Assembly: GCA_011525695.1 (NCBI GenBank)
Contig: WYBX01000042.1
Coordinates: 28,961 to 92,960, forward strand
Length of the DNA: 64,000 nucleotides
Source: Verrucomicrobiia bacterium
GTDB taxonomy: Bacteria > Verrucomicrobiota > Verrucomicrobiia > Opitutales > Opitutaceae
Direction: 5' to 3'
The number at the start of each line of letters is the position of its first letter. Position 1 is the first letter of the stretch. Both the position numbers and the translations under genes were made by a program. Shown here piece by piece: positions 22,832 through 31,898 of this stretch. The notes beneath the pieces were generated by a model, which worked only from the letters and a program-made list of their open reading frames with translations, ran no database searches and was not told where the DNA came from.

Positions 22832-25078
22832 ATGCGGCTGATGATCGTGGGGGTCCATCCACTCGCCGGCTTCGACAAGGTGCTGCACTATCGCGTGCCC
22901 GAGCACCTGCGGGCCGCCGTCGGCATCGGATCGCTGGTCCGGATCTCCATCGGCTCGACCATGCGGCTCGGCGTCGTCGGCACACTGGATCCTCCGGCGG
23001 ACTTCCCGCTGGACCGGCTCAAGCCCGTCGCGCAGGTCGTTTATCCGTTTCCAGCCCTGACTCCGGACCTGCTGGGGCTGGCCCGCTGGATGGCCGGATA
23101 TTACGCGTGCGGGATTGATGCGGTGATTGAAACCATGATTCCGGTCGCCGTCCGCCGCGGGGCCGGGTTGAAGCAGGAGAAGCTGCTTTGCATCGCGCGC
23201 AAAGCCGGGCCGGAGGAACTGGCGGTGCTCGAAAAGCGCGCGCCCCAGCAGGCGAAGCTTTACCGATTGCTCGCGCAGCAGTTCCGGCCGCAGCCGCGAA
23301 ACCTGATCCTGGCCCGGCTCGGCGCCACGGCTGCGGTCGCCAGCGCGCTGGTGAAGCGCGGGCTCATCCGGGAGGAACTCCGCCGGATCGAGCGCGTCGC
23401 CTATGCCGACGATCACGAGGCCGGCGAACTCGTCGCCGCCCAGCCGCATGCCCTGAACCTCGAGCAGCAGCGCGCGGTGGATGGCATTGCCGCGAGCCTG
23501 GCGCGCAATGCGTTCAGCGTGACCCTGCTGCATGGAGTGACCGGATCCGGCAAGACCGAGGTGTACCTGCGGGCAATCGATCTGGTGCTCCGATCCGGGG
23601 GCGGGGTGGTGTTCCTCGTGCCGGAGGTGGCGCTGACGCCGCAGACGACCGCCCGGCTCCGTTCGCGACTGGAGGCGATCGCGCACGGGCAGCAATGTGT
23701 CGTCTGGCACAGTCACCTCAGTGAAGGCGAGCGGCTGGACGGCTGGCTGGCACTGGCGACCGGTGCGGCACGGATTGTGGTCGGTGCGAGGTCCGCGGTC
23801 TTCGCGCCCGTGAAGGATCTGCGGCTGGTGATTGTCGACGAGGAGCATGAGCCCGCCTACAAGCAGGATGAGACGCCGCGCTACCACGGCCGCGACGTGG
23901 CGGTGATGCGCGCCAAGCTGTCCGGCGCGTGCTGCCTCCTCGGCTCCGCCACGCCCTCGCTGGAGAGTTTTCTCAACGCCCAGAAGGGCAGGTACGGGCT
24001 GCTCCAGCTCACGCAGCGGGTCGACGATCGCCAGTTGCCGCACATCGGGATCATCGATTTGCGGATCGAGGCGGCGAAGCAGCGGCACCTGCCGGCGCTG
24101 GCCGGAAAGCTGGTGCAGGCGATGCAGGACCGGCTGGAACGGCGGGAGCAGACGATCCTTTTTATCAACCGCCGGGGCTACTCCTCCTCGATGCTCTGCA
24201 CCAAATGCGGCCATGTGGAGGAGTGCACGCACTGCAGCATCGCGCTCACGTACCACCGGAGTGACGAAACGCTGCGCTGCCACCTCTGCGGTGCCCAGCG
24301 GCCGGCACCGCTGCGCTGCCCGAAATGCGCCGCGCCGGAAATCCGCTGGCGCGGGCTGGGCACCCAGCGGGTGGAGGAGGCCGTCCGCCGCGTCCTGCCC
24401 CGGGCGCGGATCGAGCGGATGGATACCGACACGATGGCGCGGAAGAACCGGTTCCGGGAGGTCCTGAGCCAGTTCCGGGCCGGCCGGATCGACGTTCTCG
24501 TCGGCACCCAGATGATCGGCAAGGGGCTCGATTTTCCGAACGTCACGCTGGTCGGGCTGATCGATGCGGACATCTCCATGCACCTGCCGGACTTCCGGGC
24601 GAACGAGCGGACGTTCCAACTGCTGGTCCAGGTGGCCGGCCGCGCCGGCCGCGGGGACCGGGCCGGCGAGGTGATGGTCCAGACCTTCACGCCGCAGGCG
24701 GAGGCGATCCAGTTTTCCCGGCACGCGGATTTCGCGGGTTTCGCCGCGGCGGAGCTGGCCCTCCGGCAGCAGTATCATTATCCGCCCTTCCGACACCTGA
24801 TCCATCACCTGTTCCGCGGCCCGAATCCCGAGAAGCTGAAGTTTTTTGCCGAGCACTGGGCCCGCGCGGTGGAGAAGGCCCTTGGCGACCGGGTGGAGCT
24901 GCGGGGACCGGCGGCGTCACCGATCGAGAAGATTAAGGACGAGTACCGCTGGCAGCTGTGGTACTTCACGAATGCGGTGACGAAGGTCATTCCGGAGCTG
25001 GCGCGGCTGCGGGCGGATTTTGCATGGCCGGATGACGTGACCCAGGTGCTCGATGTGGACCCGGTGAACCTGATGTAA
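22832..25078 (+). CDS. priA: primosomal protein N' (replication restart helicase PriA)
   Basis: 3'-to-5' superfamily 2 helicase that recognises stalled or repaired forks and reloads the replicative helicase. The 748-residue product has the N-terminal 3'-DNA-binding domain (about 1-105), Walker A GVTGSGKT at 235-242, the DEEH box at 336-339, and the zinc module of four CxxC pairs (Cys 456/459, 465/468, 483/486, 496/499), then the helicase motifs V-VI (QMIGKGLDFPNVTLVG and QVAGRAGRGDR). Length and order match the family. ATG at 22832 is chosen because it opens the conserved N-terminal beta strand; GTG at 22829 is directly adjacent. It is divergent from the Fur-like gene. Confidence 0.96.
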   Translation: MRLMIVGVHPLAGFDKVLHYRVPEHLRAAVGIGSLVRISIGSTMRLGVVGTLDPPADFPLDRLKPVAQVVYPFPALTPDLLGLARWMAGYYACGIDAVIETMIPVAVRRGAGLKQEKLLCIARKAGPEELAVLEKRAPQQAKLYRLLAQQFRPQPRNLILARLGATAAVASALVKRGLIREELRRIERVAYADDHEAGELVAAQPHALNLEQQRAVDGIAASLARNAFSVTLLHGVTGSGKTEVYLRAIDLVLRSGGGVVFLVPEVALTPQTTARLRSRLEAIAHGQQCVVWHSHLSEGERLDGWLALATGAARIVVGARSAVFAPVKDLRLVIVDEEHEPAYKQDETPRYHGRDVAVMRAKLSGACCLLGSATPSLESFLNAQKGRYGLLQLTQRVDDRQLPHIGIIDLRIEAAKQRHLPALAGKLVQAMQDRLERREQTILFINRRGYSSSMLCTKCGHVEECTHCSIALTYHRSDETLRCHLCGAQRPAPLRCPKCAAPEIRWRGLGTQRVEEAVRRVLPRARIERMDTDTMARKNRFREVLSQFRAGRIDVLVGTQMIGKGLDFPNVTLVGLIDADISMHLPDFRANERTFQLLVQVAGRAGRGDRAGEVMVQTFTPQAEAIQFSRHADFAGFAAAELALRQQYHYPPFRHLIHHLFRGPNPEKLKFFAEHWARAVEKALGDRVELRGPAASPIEKIKDEYRWQLWYFTNAVTKVIPELARLRADFAWPDDVTQVLDVDPVNLM

Positions 25079-25649
25079 GAAAGCTCCGGACCAATCCTGA
25101 GACCATTCAAGGCCACCGAGCCCTCGATTGGTTTGCTGATGGGTTCGACGATTACTTTTCCCAACTGCTCGGGGCCCCGGGGCTCCAGCCCTTCGCGATT
25201 TTTTCGTCGCGGTTTGATCCCAAGATGGCGCGGATTTCGCGGATGACGAAGCCCTCATCCAGAGACTCGAATCGTCCTCGCCGGTTGGAGACGCGGCGCT
25301 ACTGCCGACCGAGTCACCGACAACCGCTTCACCGATTTTCTCCGTGACCTCTCCTCCGAACTCCGTGTTCTCCGTGTCCAAGGATTGGGGGATATTCCGC
25401 AGCGGGATCCGCCGTGGCCAGGAAGGTCTTGGGGCAACCGCGAATGACGCGAAGGGACGCGAAGGCTCAGGAGCGCAAGCTCCGAATTCGCGGCCATTGG
25501 CGTGGATTCGCGGTTGAAAGAATTGCCGGACGGATCGGATCCACTGTCCAATCGCTGTGATCGCGGATGGCGTGGATTCGCGGTTGAACCGCCGCAGGTT
25601 CACACTCGCCATGCCCCGGTCCGGTGCCCATAACGCCGCGCTTTCCCTC
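25079..25649. other. 571-bp gene-free stretch with fossil repeats
   Basis: I see no gene here. A 21-bp direct repeat, TGGCGTGGATTCGCGGTTGA plus one A, occurs at 25498-25518 and 25568-25588. Around 25330-25385 the sequence is CTCCGT-rich, with several near copies of TTCTCCGTG. Short frames in the region lack family motifs. It may hold the promoter of the FmdB-type gene. Confidence 0.6.
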
Positions 25650-26030
25650 ATGCCGACGTACGAATATGCCTGCCGGAACTGCGATCATGTCTTCGAGGTT
25701 TTCCAGTCGATGCGCGATGAGCCGCTCAAACGCTGCCCTCAGTGCAAGAAACCCACGCTCAAGCGGTTGCTGGGCGCGGGAGCGGGCCTGATTTTCAAGG
25801 GCTCCGGGTTCTACATCACCGACTACAAGAACAAACCGGCCGGCGGTGCCGAATCCGGCAGGTCCGAGGGCGCCGGCAAGGGCGACGCCGGGGCCAAATC
25901 CGAGTCCGGGGCGTCAACGAAACCCACCGAATCGAAGCCGGCCGCCCCCACGCCCTCCGCGGGGTCGAAGTCCGCTTCCGATGCGAAACCGGGCAGCTCA
26001 AAGCGGGATTCCCACGGACGCAGCCACTAG
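25650..26030 (+). CDS. FmdB-type zinc-ribbon protein
   Basis: A 126-residue protein with the FmdB/CxxC_CxxC_SSSS zinc ribbon at its N-terminus: MPTYEYACRNC...CPQC, cysteines at 8, 11, 29 and 32. The rest (about 60-126) is a low-complexity tail rich in Gly, Ala, Ser, Lys and Pro, as in many family members. The family was named after a putative regulator of a formamidase operon, but its general role is unknown and may be nucleic-acid or protein binding. The chosen ATG starts exactly at the conserved motif; an in-frame GTG 31 codons upstream is disregarded. It stands alone between two repeat-rich gaps. Confidence 0.85.
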   Translation: MPTYEYACRNCDHVFEVFQSMRDEPLKRCPQCKKPTLKRLLGAGAGLIFKGSGFYITDYKNKPAGGAESGRSEGAGKGDAGAKSESGASTKPTESKPAAPTPSAGSKSASDAKPGSSKRDSHGRSH

Positions 26031-26421
26031 CCGCCGGCAAACGCATTGGAAATTCCATTCTGCGCAGCTCATCGATCGCTTGCCGCCAGGGCGAAGCCCA
26101 GCCCCTCCATGGATGGTTCCAATCCCCCCGTTGCGCAGGACCTTCCTGGAAGGACGACCTCCGCGTCGTCCGCAAACCGAATCGAACCTCATTCCTCCTG
26201 CGGCCGGGGCGGCCTGCCCTCCGTAGCTTCAGCGAAGGCCGGAGCCCGGCCCTCCATGATCCCAATCCGCCCTTCCCGCTGAGAAGAAAGAACAGGATTC
26301 ACATTCGTGCCATCGGTGGCTATGCACAGGCCACGTTTTCCGAACATCCTGTGCTCCCGTGTTCCCCTGGTCCCTTGGTCCTTCAACTCGTTAATCCGAG
26401 GCTCAGCCTCACTCCTCTCCC
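26031..26421. repeat. repeat-filled intergenic region with CTCCG-loop hairpins
   Basis: No gene is seen. A hairpin with stem GGACGAC/GTCGTCC and loop CTCCGC lies at 26152-26171; a shorter, degenerate relative lies at 26237-26251 on the other orientation. Between them are segments similar to those at 21.6 kb (CATTCTGCGCAGC occurs at 26057). Near 26343-26378 an octanucleotide-like run (reverse strand GGACCAAG, GGACCAGG, GGAACACG, GGAGCACA) precedes the next gene. Confidence 0.7.
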
Positions 26422-27111
26422 ATGAGCAAGAAAATCGATCGCGCAGTCCATGGCCCCGGCTGGGGTGAGGTCATCCTTGGTGCCGTGCTCAGCCTCGTCC
26501 TCGGCGCCGTGCTTGGTGCCGTTGTGCTAATCATCCGGCCTGTGCAATCGGTGAAGGAACTCCCCAAGGAGGAGGATCGCGCGAAGGGCGCCGTCTATTA
26601 CGTCGAGGGTTCGAAGGTCACTGCCAAGGCCGCCCAGGCGCAGGCGAAGCGGAAGGCGCTCGTCGCCGGCCAGTCGGTGACCGTGACCGAGGACGAAATC
26701 AATTCGCTCATTGCCGCCGCCAAGGCTCCGCCGCCTCCGGCCAAGGGCGAGGCTCCGGCGGCGGAAGCGGCCGCCGGCAGCGAGACCCTCGCCGTGGGCA
26801 CGCCCAACGTCCGAATCCGCGACGGTGTCGTCCAGCTGGCCGCCCCCGTCACCCTCAATGCCCTCGGGTTCTCCCAGCAAGTGGTGGCCCAGGCGCGCGG
26901 CGGTTTTGCGAAGGAAGGCGATCGGTTCGTCTTTGTCCCGACCGAAATGTACGTCGGTTCGTGCCCGGTCCAGCGGGTGCCGGTCCTGTCCGGACTGGTC
27001 CGGAAGAAGCTCGCCGAGGCGCAGCCGATTCCCGAGGACATCGCCACGGCCTGGTCGCAGGTCGCTAGTGTCGAGGTCGAGGACAACGCGCTCCGGGTCT
27101 CGATGCCTTGA
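26422..27111 (+). CDS. membrane-anchored protein of unknown function
   Basis: I do not recognise this 229-residue protein. Seen: a short basic N-terminus, one strongly hydrophobic segment (about 16-40, VILGAVLSLVLGAVLGAVVL), an Ala/Lys-rich helical part (about 60-85), a Pro/Ala linker (100-120) and a beta-rich C-terminal domain (125-229) that would lie outside the membrane. Paired phrases such as VRIRDGVVQLAAPVTLNALG suggest a small substrate-binding or structural beta fold. There are two cysteines at most, one in GSCPVQ. It precedes murJ by 157 bp on the same strand and may share its transcript. An envelope role is a guess from the anchor and the neighbour. Confidence 0.65.
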   Translation: MSKKIDRAVHGPGWGEVILGAVLSLVLGAVLGAVVLIIRPVQSVKELPKEEDRAKGAVYYVEGSKVTAKAAQAQAKRKALVAGQSVTVTEDEINSLIAAAKAPPPPAKGEAPAAEAAAGSETLAVGTPNVRIRDGVVQLAAPVTLNALGFSQQVVAQARGGFAKEGDRFVFVPTEMYVGSCPVQRVPVLSGLVRKKLAEAQPIPEDIATAWSQVASVEVEDNALRVSMP

Positions 27112-27268
27112 CCGTTAGGAGTCTGTCGGACTTACGCGGCCCGTTCTGAACCGGGCGCACCGAGAGTCGGGGAGGCGACAGCCTCCTTGGGCTGATCCCC
27201 GGACTGGAGCTCCGACCAGGCAGAGCGTTGGCTTGCGCTTTCGGCCGTGCCGCCGCGAAGCTCCGGCG

Positions 27269-28828
27269 GTGTCGAAAAAGCTGAAGAACATCGGCGTCGT
27301 CTCGCTGTTCACCGTGGTCTCGCGGTTTCTCGGGCTCGCCCGCGATCAGCTGAGCGCGGCCGTTTTCGGCACGTCGATCTGGCAGGATGCCTTCGTGACG
27401 GCCTTCAGCCTGCCCAACCTGTTTCGGCGGCTGCTGGGCGAGGGCGCGCTGACGGCGGCGTTCGTGCCGACGCTGCAGCAGGAAATCCAGGAGCGGGAGC
27501 GGGCCGGCGCATTTCGCGTCCTGAGCAACGTGGCCAGCTGGCTGGCGGCGGTCTCCGGCGCGATTGTGGTGGGGGCGATGCTGCTCTTCAGCCAGTCGCG
27601 CCGGATCCTGGATCAGGATGAGGGCTGGTACCTGGTGGCGGACCTCAGCGTGGTGCTCTTTCCCTACCTGGCGCTGGTCTGCGTGGCGGCGGTGTTCAGT
27701 GCGACATTGAACGTGCTGGGCCGGTTCACCGAATCGGCGCTCTCGCCGGTGTGGTTGAACCTCGCGATGATTTTCGCGCTGGGCGGAGCGGGCCTGCTGC
27801 TGGCGGAGACGGACCGTGCCCGGATGCACTGGCTCTGCGCCGGGGTGCTCACGGGCGGGCTGCTGCAGATGCTGGTGCCGGCGGCGGCCCTGATGCGGGA
27901 GGGCTGGCGGCCAAGCTGGGACATGACCCTGTCGCCGGCCGTCCGGCTGATCGGCCGGCTGATGGCGCCCGCGCTCTTCGGCGTGGCGATCTACCAGATC
28001 AACATCTACGTTTCGCGGTTGATCGCCTTCTCGCTGGAGCGCTCCTCGGCGACCGCGCTCTATTTCGCGAACCGGGTCATGGAACTGCCGATTGGGATCT
28101 TTGCCCTGGCGGTGGCGACGGTGGTCTATCCGCTGATCGCGCAGCATGCGGCCCAGGGGAAATTCGCGGAAATGGGCGAGGATTACCGAAAGGGGCTGCG
28201 GCTGATCCTGGTCCTGAATGTTCCGGCGGCGGCGGGGCTGATCCTGTTGAGCGAACCGATCACGCGGCTGATTTTCCAACATGGCCGGTTCACGGCGGAC
28301 GACACGCAGCTGATGGCGCCGCTGCTGGCGCTGTTTGCAATTGGCATGCCGTTCTTCTCGGTCGTGAGCCTCACGACGCGGGCGTTCTATGCGATCAAGG
28401 ATACGGCGACGCCGGTCAAGGTCGCCGCGCTGAGCTTTGGCGTGAACCTGGCGCTGACGCTGGGCCTGAAGGATGTGCTGGGGGTGAACGGGCTGGCGGT
28501 GGCGAGCACGGTGGCCGTGGTGGTGCAGACGCTGGTGCTGCAGGGCCTGCTGGCGCGCCGGCTGCCCGGGCTGAAGTTCGGCGAACTCTGGCGGAGCCTC
28601 GCGAAAATCGGCGGCGCAACGTTCGCGATGAGCGTGGCGGTCGGAATCGGCTGGCAGGCGATTCGCGGGCTGGCCGGGCTCGGGCGCGCCGCCGACCTGA
28701 TTGCGATCGGGGGCCTGATTCCCGCGGCCGTGGTGGTGTACGGGCTCGGTTTGTGGGCGCTGCGGATCGAAGGCCGCGAGGAGTTCGCGGCCCTGTTCGG
28801 GAAGCTGCGGGCGAGGTTCGCGCCATGA
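27269..28828 (+). CDS. murJ: lipid II flippase MurJ (MviN)
   Basis: Integral membrane protein of the MOP exporter superfamily that flips lipid-linked peptidoglycan precursor across the inner membrane. About 519 residues with some 13-14 hydrophobic segments. Conserved MurJ features are visible: the N-terminal LGLARDQLSAAVFGTS stretch, FSLPNLFRRLLGEGALTAAF (about 48-67) with the Arg pair lining the cavity, and YQINIYVSRLIAF in the middle. The start is taken as GTG at 27269, just before KKLKNIG; ATG-type starts further upstream would add an unrelated Arg/Cys-rich leader. Its stop overlaps the ATG of the next transporter gene by 4 bases, an operon arrangement. Confidence 0.94.
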   Translation: MSKKLKNIGVVSLFTVVSRFLGLARDQLSAAVFGTSIWQDAFVTAFSLPNLFRRLLGEGALTAAFVPTLQQEIQERERAGAFRVLSNVASWLAAVSGAIVVGAMLLFSQSRRILDQDEGWYLVADLSVVLFPYLALVCVAAVFSATLNVLGRFTESALSPVWLNLAMIFALGGAGLLLAETDRARMHWLCAGVLTGGLLQMLVPAAALMREGWRPSWDMTLSPAVRLIGRLMAPALFGVAIYQINIYVSRLIAFSLERSSATALYFANRVMELPIGIFALAVATVVYPLIAQHAAQGKFAEMGEDYRKGLRLILVLNVPAAAGLILLSEPITRLIFQHGRFTADDTQLMAPLLALFAIGMPFFSVVSLTTRAFYAIKDTATPVKVAALSFGVNLALTLGLKDVLGVNGLAVASTVAVVVQTLVLQGLLARRLPGLKFGELWRSLAKIGGATFAMSVAVGIGWQAIRGLAGLGRAADLIAIGGLIPAAVVVYGLGLWALRIEGREEFAALFGKLRARFAP

Positions 28829-29790
28829 AGTTCAAACCCGACTGGTTTCTCCTCGGGATGATTGGCGCCACCCTCCTGGCCTGGGTGTGGCCCGAGCCGG
28901 GGGCGGCGGGCGGCTGGCTGTATCCGGAATTGCTGACGAAGGCCGGGGTCGCGTTGATCTTCTTCCTTCACGGCCTGACTCTGGCCTCTTCCGCGCTGCG
29001 GGCCGGGGCGCTGAACTGGCGCCTGCATGTCCTCGTCCAGACCTGCACGTTCGTGGTGTTCCCGCTGCTCGGGCTGGGGATCGTCGCGCTGCTGGCCGGC
29101 CGGATCGCCCCGGATCTCAGCCTGGGCCTGTTCTTCCTGTGTGCGCTGCCCTCGACGGTGTCGTCGTCGGTGGCGATGACGGCAGTGGCCCGCGGCAATG
29201 TGGGCGGCGCGGTGTTTAATGCGACGCTCTCCAGCCTGCTGGGCATCCTGCTGACGCCGCTTTGGGTGGCCTACGTGCTGCAGAGCACGGGCCAGTCGCA
29301 GCCGCTCGGTCCGGTCGTGCTCGATCTCGTGCGCTGGCTGTTGCTGCCGCTGGCCGTCGGCCAGGTGTTGCGGCCGTGGCTGTCGCAATGGGCGGCCCGG
29401 TACAAATCGCGGATCGGGCTGGTGGATCGGTTCACGATCCTGCTGCTCGTGTATACCTCGTTCTGCGACTCGTTCAAGCAGGGGGTCTGGGAGGGGCAGG
29501 GCGCCGGCCAGCTGCTGCTGGTCGGAGGGATCTGCCTGGGGCTGTTCTGGATCGTGATGGAAGTGACCGCGAAGGTGGCTCTGGCGCTGCGGTTCCCGCG
29601 GGCGGATGCGATTGCGGCGATGTTCTGCGGCTCGAAAAAGACCCTGGCATCGGGCGTGCCGATGGCGAAATTGATCTTCGGTGCGCATCCGGGGATGGGG
29701 CTGATTCTCCTGCCGATCATGATCTATCATCCGATGCAGTTGATCATCTGCGGGCTGCTCGCGCAGCGCTGGGGCCGGGAGGAGCGATAG
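28825..29790 (+). CDS. SBF-like (bile acid:sodium symporter family, YfeH-type) transporter
   Basis: Membrane protein of 321 residues with about ten hydrophobic segments, matching the SBF-like branch of the bile acid:sodium symporter superfamily (E. coli YfeH type). Visible signatures are ALIFFLHGLTL near residue 48, the SSSVAMTAVARGN crossing region near 112 and the late MFCGSKKTLASGVPMAK motif near 268, which form the sodium/substrate crossover helices in the family. Substrate is unknown; most bacterial members carry organic anions rather than bile acids. ATG at 28825 overlaps the murJ stop, so coupling is likely, though no link to cell-wall synthesis is known. Confidence 0.87.
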   Translation: MKFKPDWFLLGMIGATLLAWVWPEPGAAGGWLYPELLTKAGVALIFFLHGLTLASSALRAGALNWRLHVLVQTCTFVVFPLLGLGIVALLAGRIAPDLSLGLFFLCALPSTVSSSVAMTAVARGNVGGAVFNATLSSLLGILLTPLWVAYVLQSTGQSQPLGPVVLDLVRWLLLPLAVGQVLRPWLSQWAARYKSRIGLVDRFTILLLVYTSFCDSFKQGVWEGQGAGQLLLVGGICLGLFWIVMEVTAKVALALRFPRADAIAAMFCGSKKTLASGVPMAKLIFGAHPGMGLILLPIMIYHPMQLIICGLLAQRWGREER

Positions 29791-29836
29791 CCCGTCGGAC
29801 TTGCTTCATGCCGAAATCGGGGGACGTTTGACTCCG

Positions 29837-30127
29837 ATGAACTCGAAGCATGAGGAAGTGCCGGTGCGGCACAATGAGTCCGAGAGCCGGTTCGAAGCGG
29901 AGGTGGAGGGCATGCTTTCCGTGGCGGATTATCAGCTGCGTGAGGGTGCGATGGTCATGACGCACACGTTCGTGCCGGCCGAGCTCCGGGGCCGCGGAAT
30001 TGCGGAAAAGCTCGTGCGGGCCGCACTCCAGCATGCCCAGGCGCAGCATCTGCGGGTGGTGCCGGCCTGCTCCTACGTGGAACTCTTCATCCAGCGCCAC
30101 CGCGAGTTCCAGTCGCTGGTTTCGTAG
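29837..30127 (+). CDS. small GNAT-type N-acetyltransferase (YjdJ-like)
   Basis: A 96-residue, minimal GCN5-related N-acetyltransferase of the short single-domain type (Pfam Acetyltransf_CG group). The acetyl-CoA-binding motif is visible as HTFVPAELRGRGIAEKLV (about 45-62, with the RGRGIA loop), followed by a helix and the conserved CSYVELFIQRH end (about 78-90), where a Cys is typical of this subgroup. Substrate unknown. The ATG at 29837 is preferred because family members begin 20-30 residues before the beta-rich core; an in-frame ATG-type start at 29801 adds 12 residues. It converges with argA. Confidence 0.8.
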   Translation: MNSKHEEVPVRHNESESRFEAEVEGMLSVADYQLREGAMVMTHTFVPAELRGRGIAEKLVRAALQHAQAQHLRVVPACSYVELFIQRHREFQSLVS

Positions 30128-30207
30128 CAGCCCATGGGCTGGCACGTGAATCACAGAAAAAATCCTGTCGCCTATCCCCGGCCTCCCATTGGAGGTCCGA
30201 CGGGGTG

Positions 30208-31545
30208 CTAGGCCAGCTTGCGGACGAGCACCTTGGGATTGCGGCCGCTTTCCTCGAAGCTCTTCAATCGTGCCTCGGGCAGGATATCCTTCGTCGCCTC
30301 CTCGAAGCCGCAGACGTTGGTGAAAAACCCGAAGCTCTGGGTCGAGAGGGCGATGACCATCGTCGCCCCGCGTTCCTTCGCGACCATCGAGGCATAGTCG
30401 ACCATCTTCTTGCCGATGCCCCGATGATGATAGAACGGCATCACATAAAGCGACCCGACCTCGGCCAGCTGCGGCCGGTCCGGGTAGAAGTACAGCGTGA
30501 CGCAGGCGATGATGTTCTCGTCGATTTCGAAGACGAAGAAGTGATCGATGTTCTTTTCGATCGCCTGCTGCGAACGGTAGATGAGCTCCTCCCGGCGGAT
30601 GGCGGCGCGCGTCAGGTTGTACAGCAGCCGCACGTCGCTTTTTCGGGCCTTGCGGATCTGCTGGTAATCGTTGCCGTAAACCAGCGAGCCGACGCCCTCG
30701 TTCGAGAAGACCTCGTTGAGCACGCCGTCGAAGATCCGGCCGTCGAGGATGTGGACCCGCGGCGTGCCGGTCTCGATTGCCTTCACGGCATGGGTGGCCT
30801 TGCTGCGGCTGTATTCGGAAACGCGGGCGGGCTCGTCCTGCAGGATCTGGCGGAGGGCGTCGACCGAGATTTCGCGGCGGACGACGCCATCGATCTCGAG
30901 CCCGGCGGCGGGTGAAAGGAAGAGGATCTTGGTGGCGTGCAGCGCCTCGGCGAGCTCGGCGGCCAGCAGGTCGGAGTTCACGCGCAGCGAACGCCCATCG
31001 GGGCCGAAGGCGATGGGGGAGACCACGGGCACGACCTGCCGCTCAATCAGTTCCAGGATGAAGTCCTTGTCGATCCGCTCCACCTTGGCGGTGAACTGCT
31101 GGTCGACGCCGCGGATGATGCCGATGGGAAGGGCGCGGACGGCATTGGTGGTGGCGCATTTCAGCGCGTTCTGGGTCAGCCCCTCGACCAGCGCATGGGA
31201 CACCCGGGAGGAGGCCCGGATCGCGAGATCGAGCGTGGCGGCATCAGTGACGCCGCTGCCGTCCGCGTTCGAGATCGGGATGTTCCGGGCGACCGAGAGT
31301 TCGATCAGCTGATGGCCGATGCCATGGACCAGCACGACCCGGATCGCCAGCGAGCGGAGCACGGCGATGTCGATGAGCAGATTGCTGAAATTCTCGTCCG
31401 CCACGATCGAGCCGTCCATGGCGATGATGAAGATCTGGCCCTGGAATCGGGGCACATATTTCAGGATGCCGCGGAGATCCGTGGGCTTGATCGTCGTTGC
31501 CGGGACTGCCGGCTGAGGAACCACTGTCGGAATGCCATTGCTCAT
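30208..31545 (-). CDS. argA: N-acetylglutamate synthase (amino-acid N-acetyltransferase)
   Basis: Catalyses acetyl-CoA plus glutamate to N-acetylglutamate, the first step of arginine synthesis. The 445-residue protein has the classic fusion: an amino-acid-kinase-like domain (about 15-290) with VVLVHGIGHQLIE near 78 and RVNSDLLAAELAEAL near 190, followed by a GNAT domain (about 295-445) with LYVMPFYHHRGIGKKMV holding the acetyl-CoA pyrophosphate loop. The kinase domain in ArgA is catalytically inactive and normally binds arginine as feedback inhibitor. ATG at 31545 is chosen; a GTG 13 codons upstream would add a proline-rich leader. The gene is alone on the minus strand before a repeat-rich gap. 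Confidence 0.93.
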   Translation of the reverse strand: MSNGIPTVVPQPAVPATTIKPTDLRGILKYVPRFQGQIFIIAMDGSIVADENFSNLLIDIAVLRSLAIRVVLVHGIGHQLIELSVARNIPISNADGSGVTDAATLDLAIRASSRVSHALVEGLTQNALKCATTNAVRALPIGIIRGVDQQFTAKVERIDKDFILELIERQVVPVVSPIAFGPDGRSLRVNSDLLAAELAEALHATKILFLSPAAGLEIDGVVRREISVDALRQILQDEPARVSEYSRSKATHAVKAIETGTPRVHILDGRIFDGVLNEVFSNEGVGSLVYGNDYQQIRKARKSDVRLLYNLTRAAIRREELIYRSQQAIEKNIDHFFVFEIDENIIACVTLYFYPDRPQLAEVGSLYVMPFYHHRGIGKKMVDYASMVAKERGATMVIALSTQSFGFFTNVCGFEEATKDILPEARLKSFEESGRNPKVLVRKLA

Positions 31546-31898
31546 CGATGGAGGCGGATGGTTGTCGGGGATGGGGCCCGGCACGTCAACTGCAACGGCG
31601 TGGGCTGCGGGCGTGCCTGCCGGCCGCGGAATGTCGTGCTATGGAATCTTGGAATCGGATTTCGGTTCATGGAGGGCCGGGCTCCGTCCCGGCCATGAAG
31701 ACCGGTCCGCTGCGCAAAATGATTTTCCCATCGGGTATAAGGACGACACGGAGGTCGTCCCTCCATGAAGGTCATTCAGACGGGGAAGTGAGCACTCGAA
31801 TCATGGAGGGCCGGGCTCCGCCGGCCGGATGCTCGCTACTCGCTATTCGATGCTCGCACCTGGTTCGGTTGCAGCCGCCGCCGCAGGATGGACGCAGG
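31546..31898. repeat. repeat-filled intergenic region with three CTCCG-loop hairpins
   Basis: No gene is seen in 353 bases between argA and coaD. Hairpins: 31675-31694 (GGCCGGG/CCCGGCC, loop CTCCGT), 31741-31760 (GGACGAC/GTCGTCC, loop ACGGAG, i.e. opposite orientation) and 31809-31826 (GGCCGG/CCGGCC around GCTCCG). The spacer at 31707-31733, read on the minus strand, matches the spacer near 21605-21633, so the unit is composite and mobile or duplicated. Confidence 0.75.

Noticed and set aside
22733..24856. 707-codon minus-strand frame across priA
   Set aside because: priA has all helicase motifs on the plus strand; the antisense frame has none.
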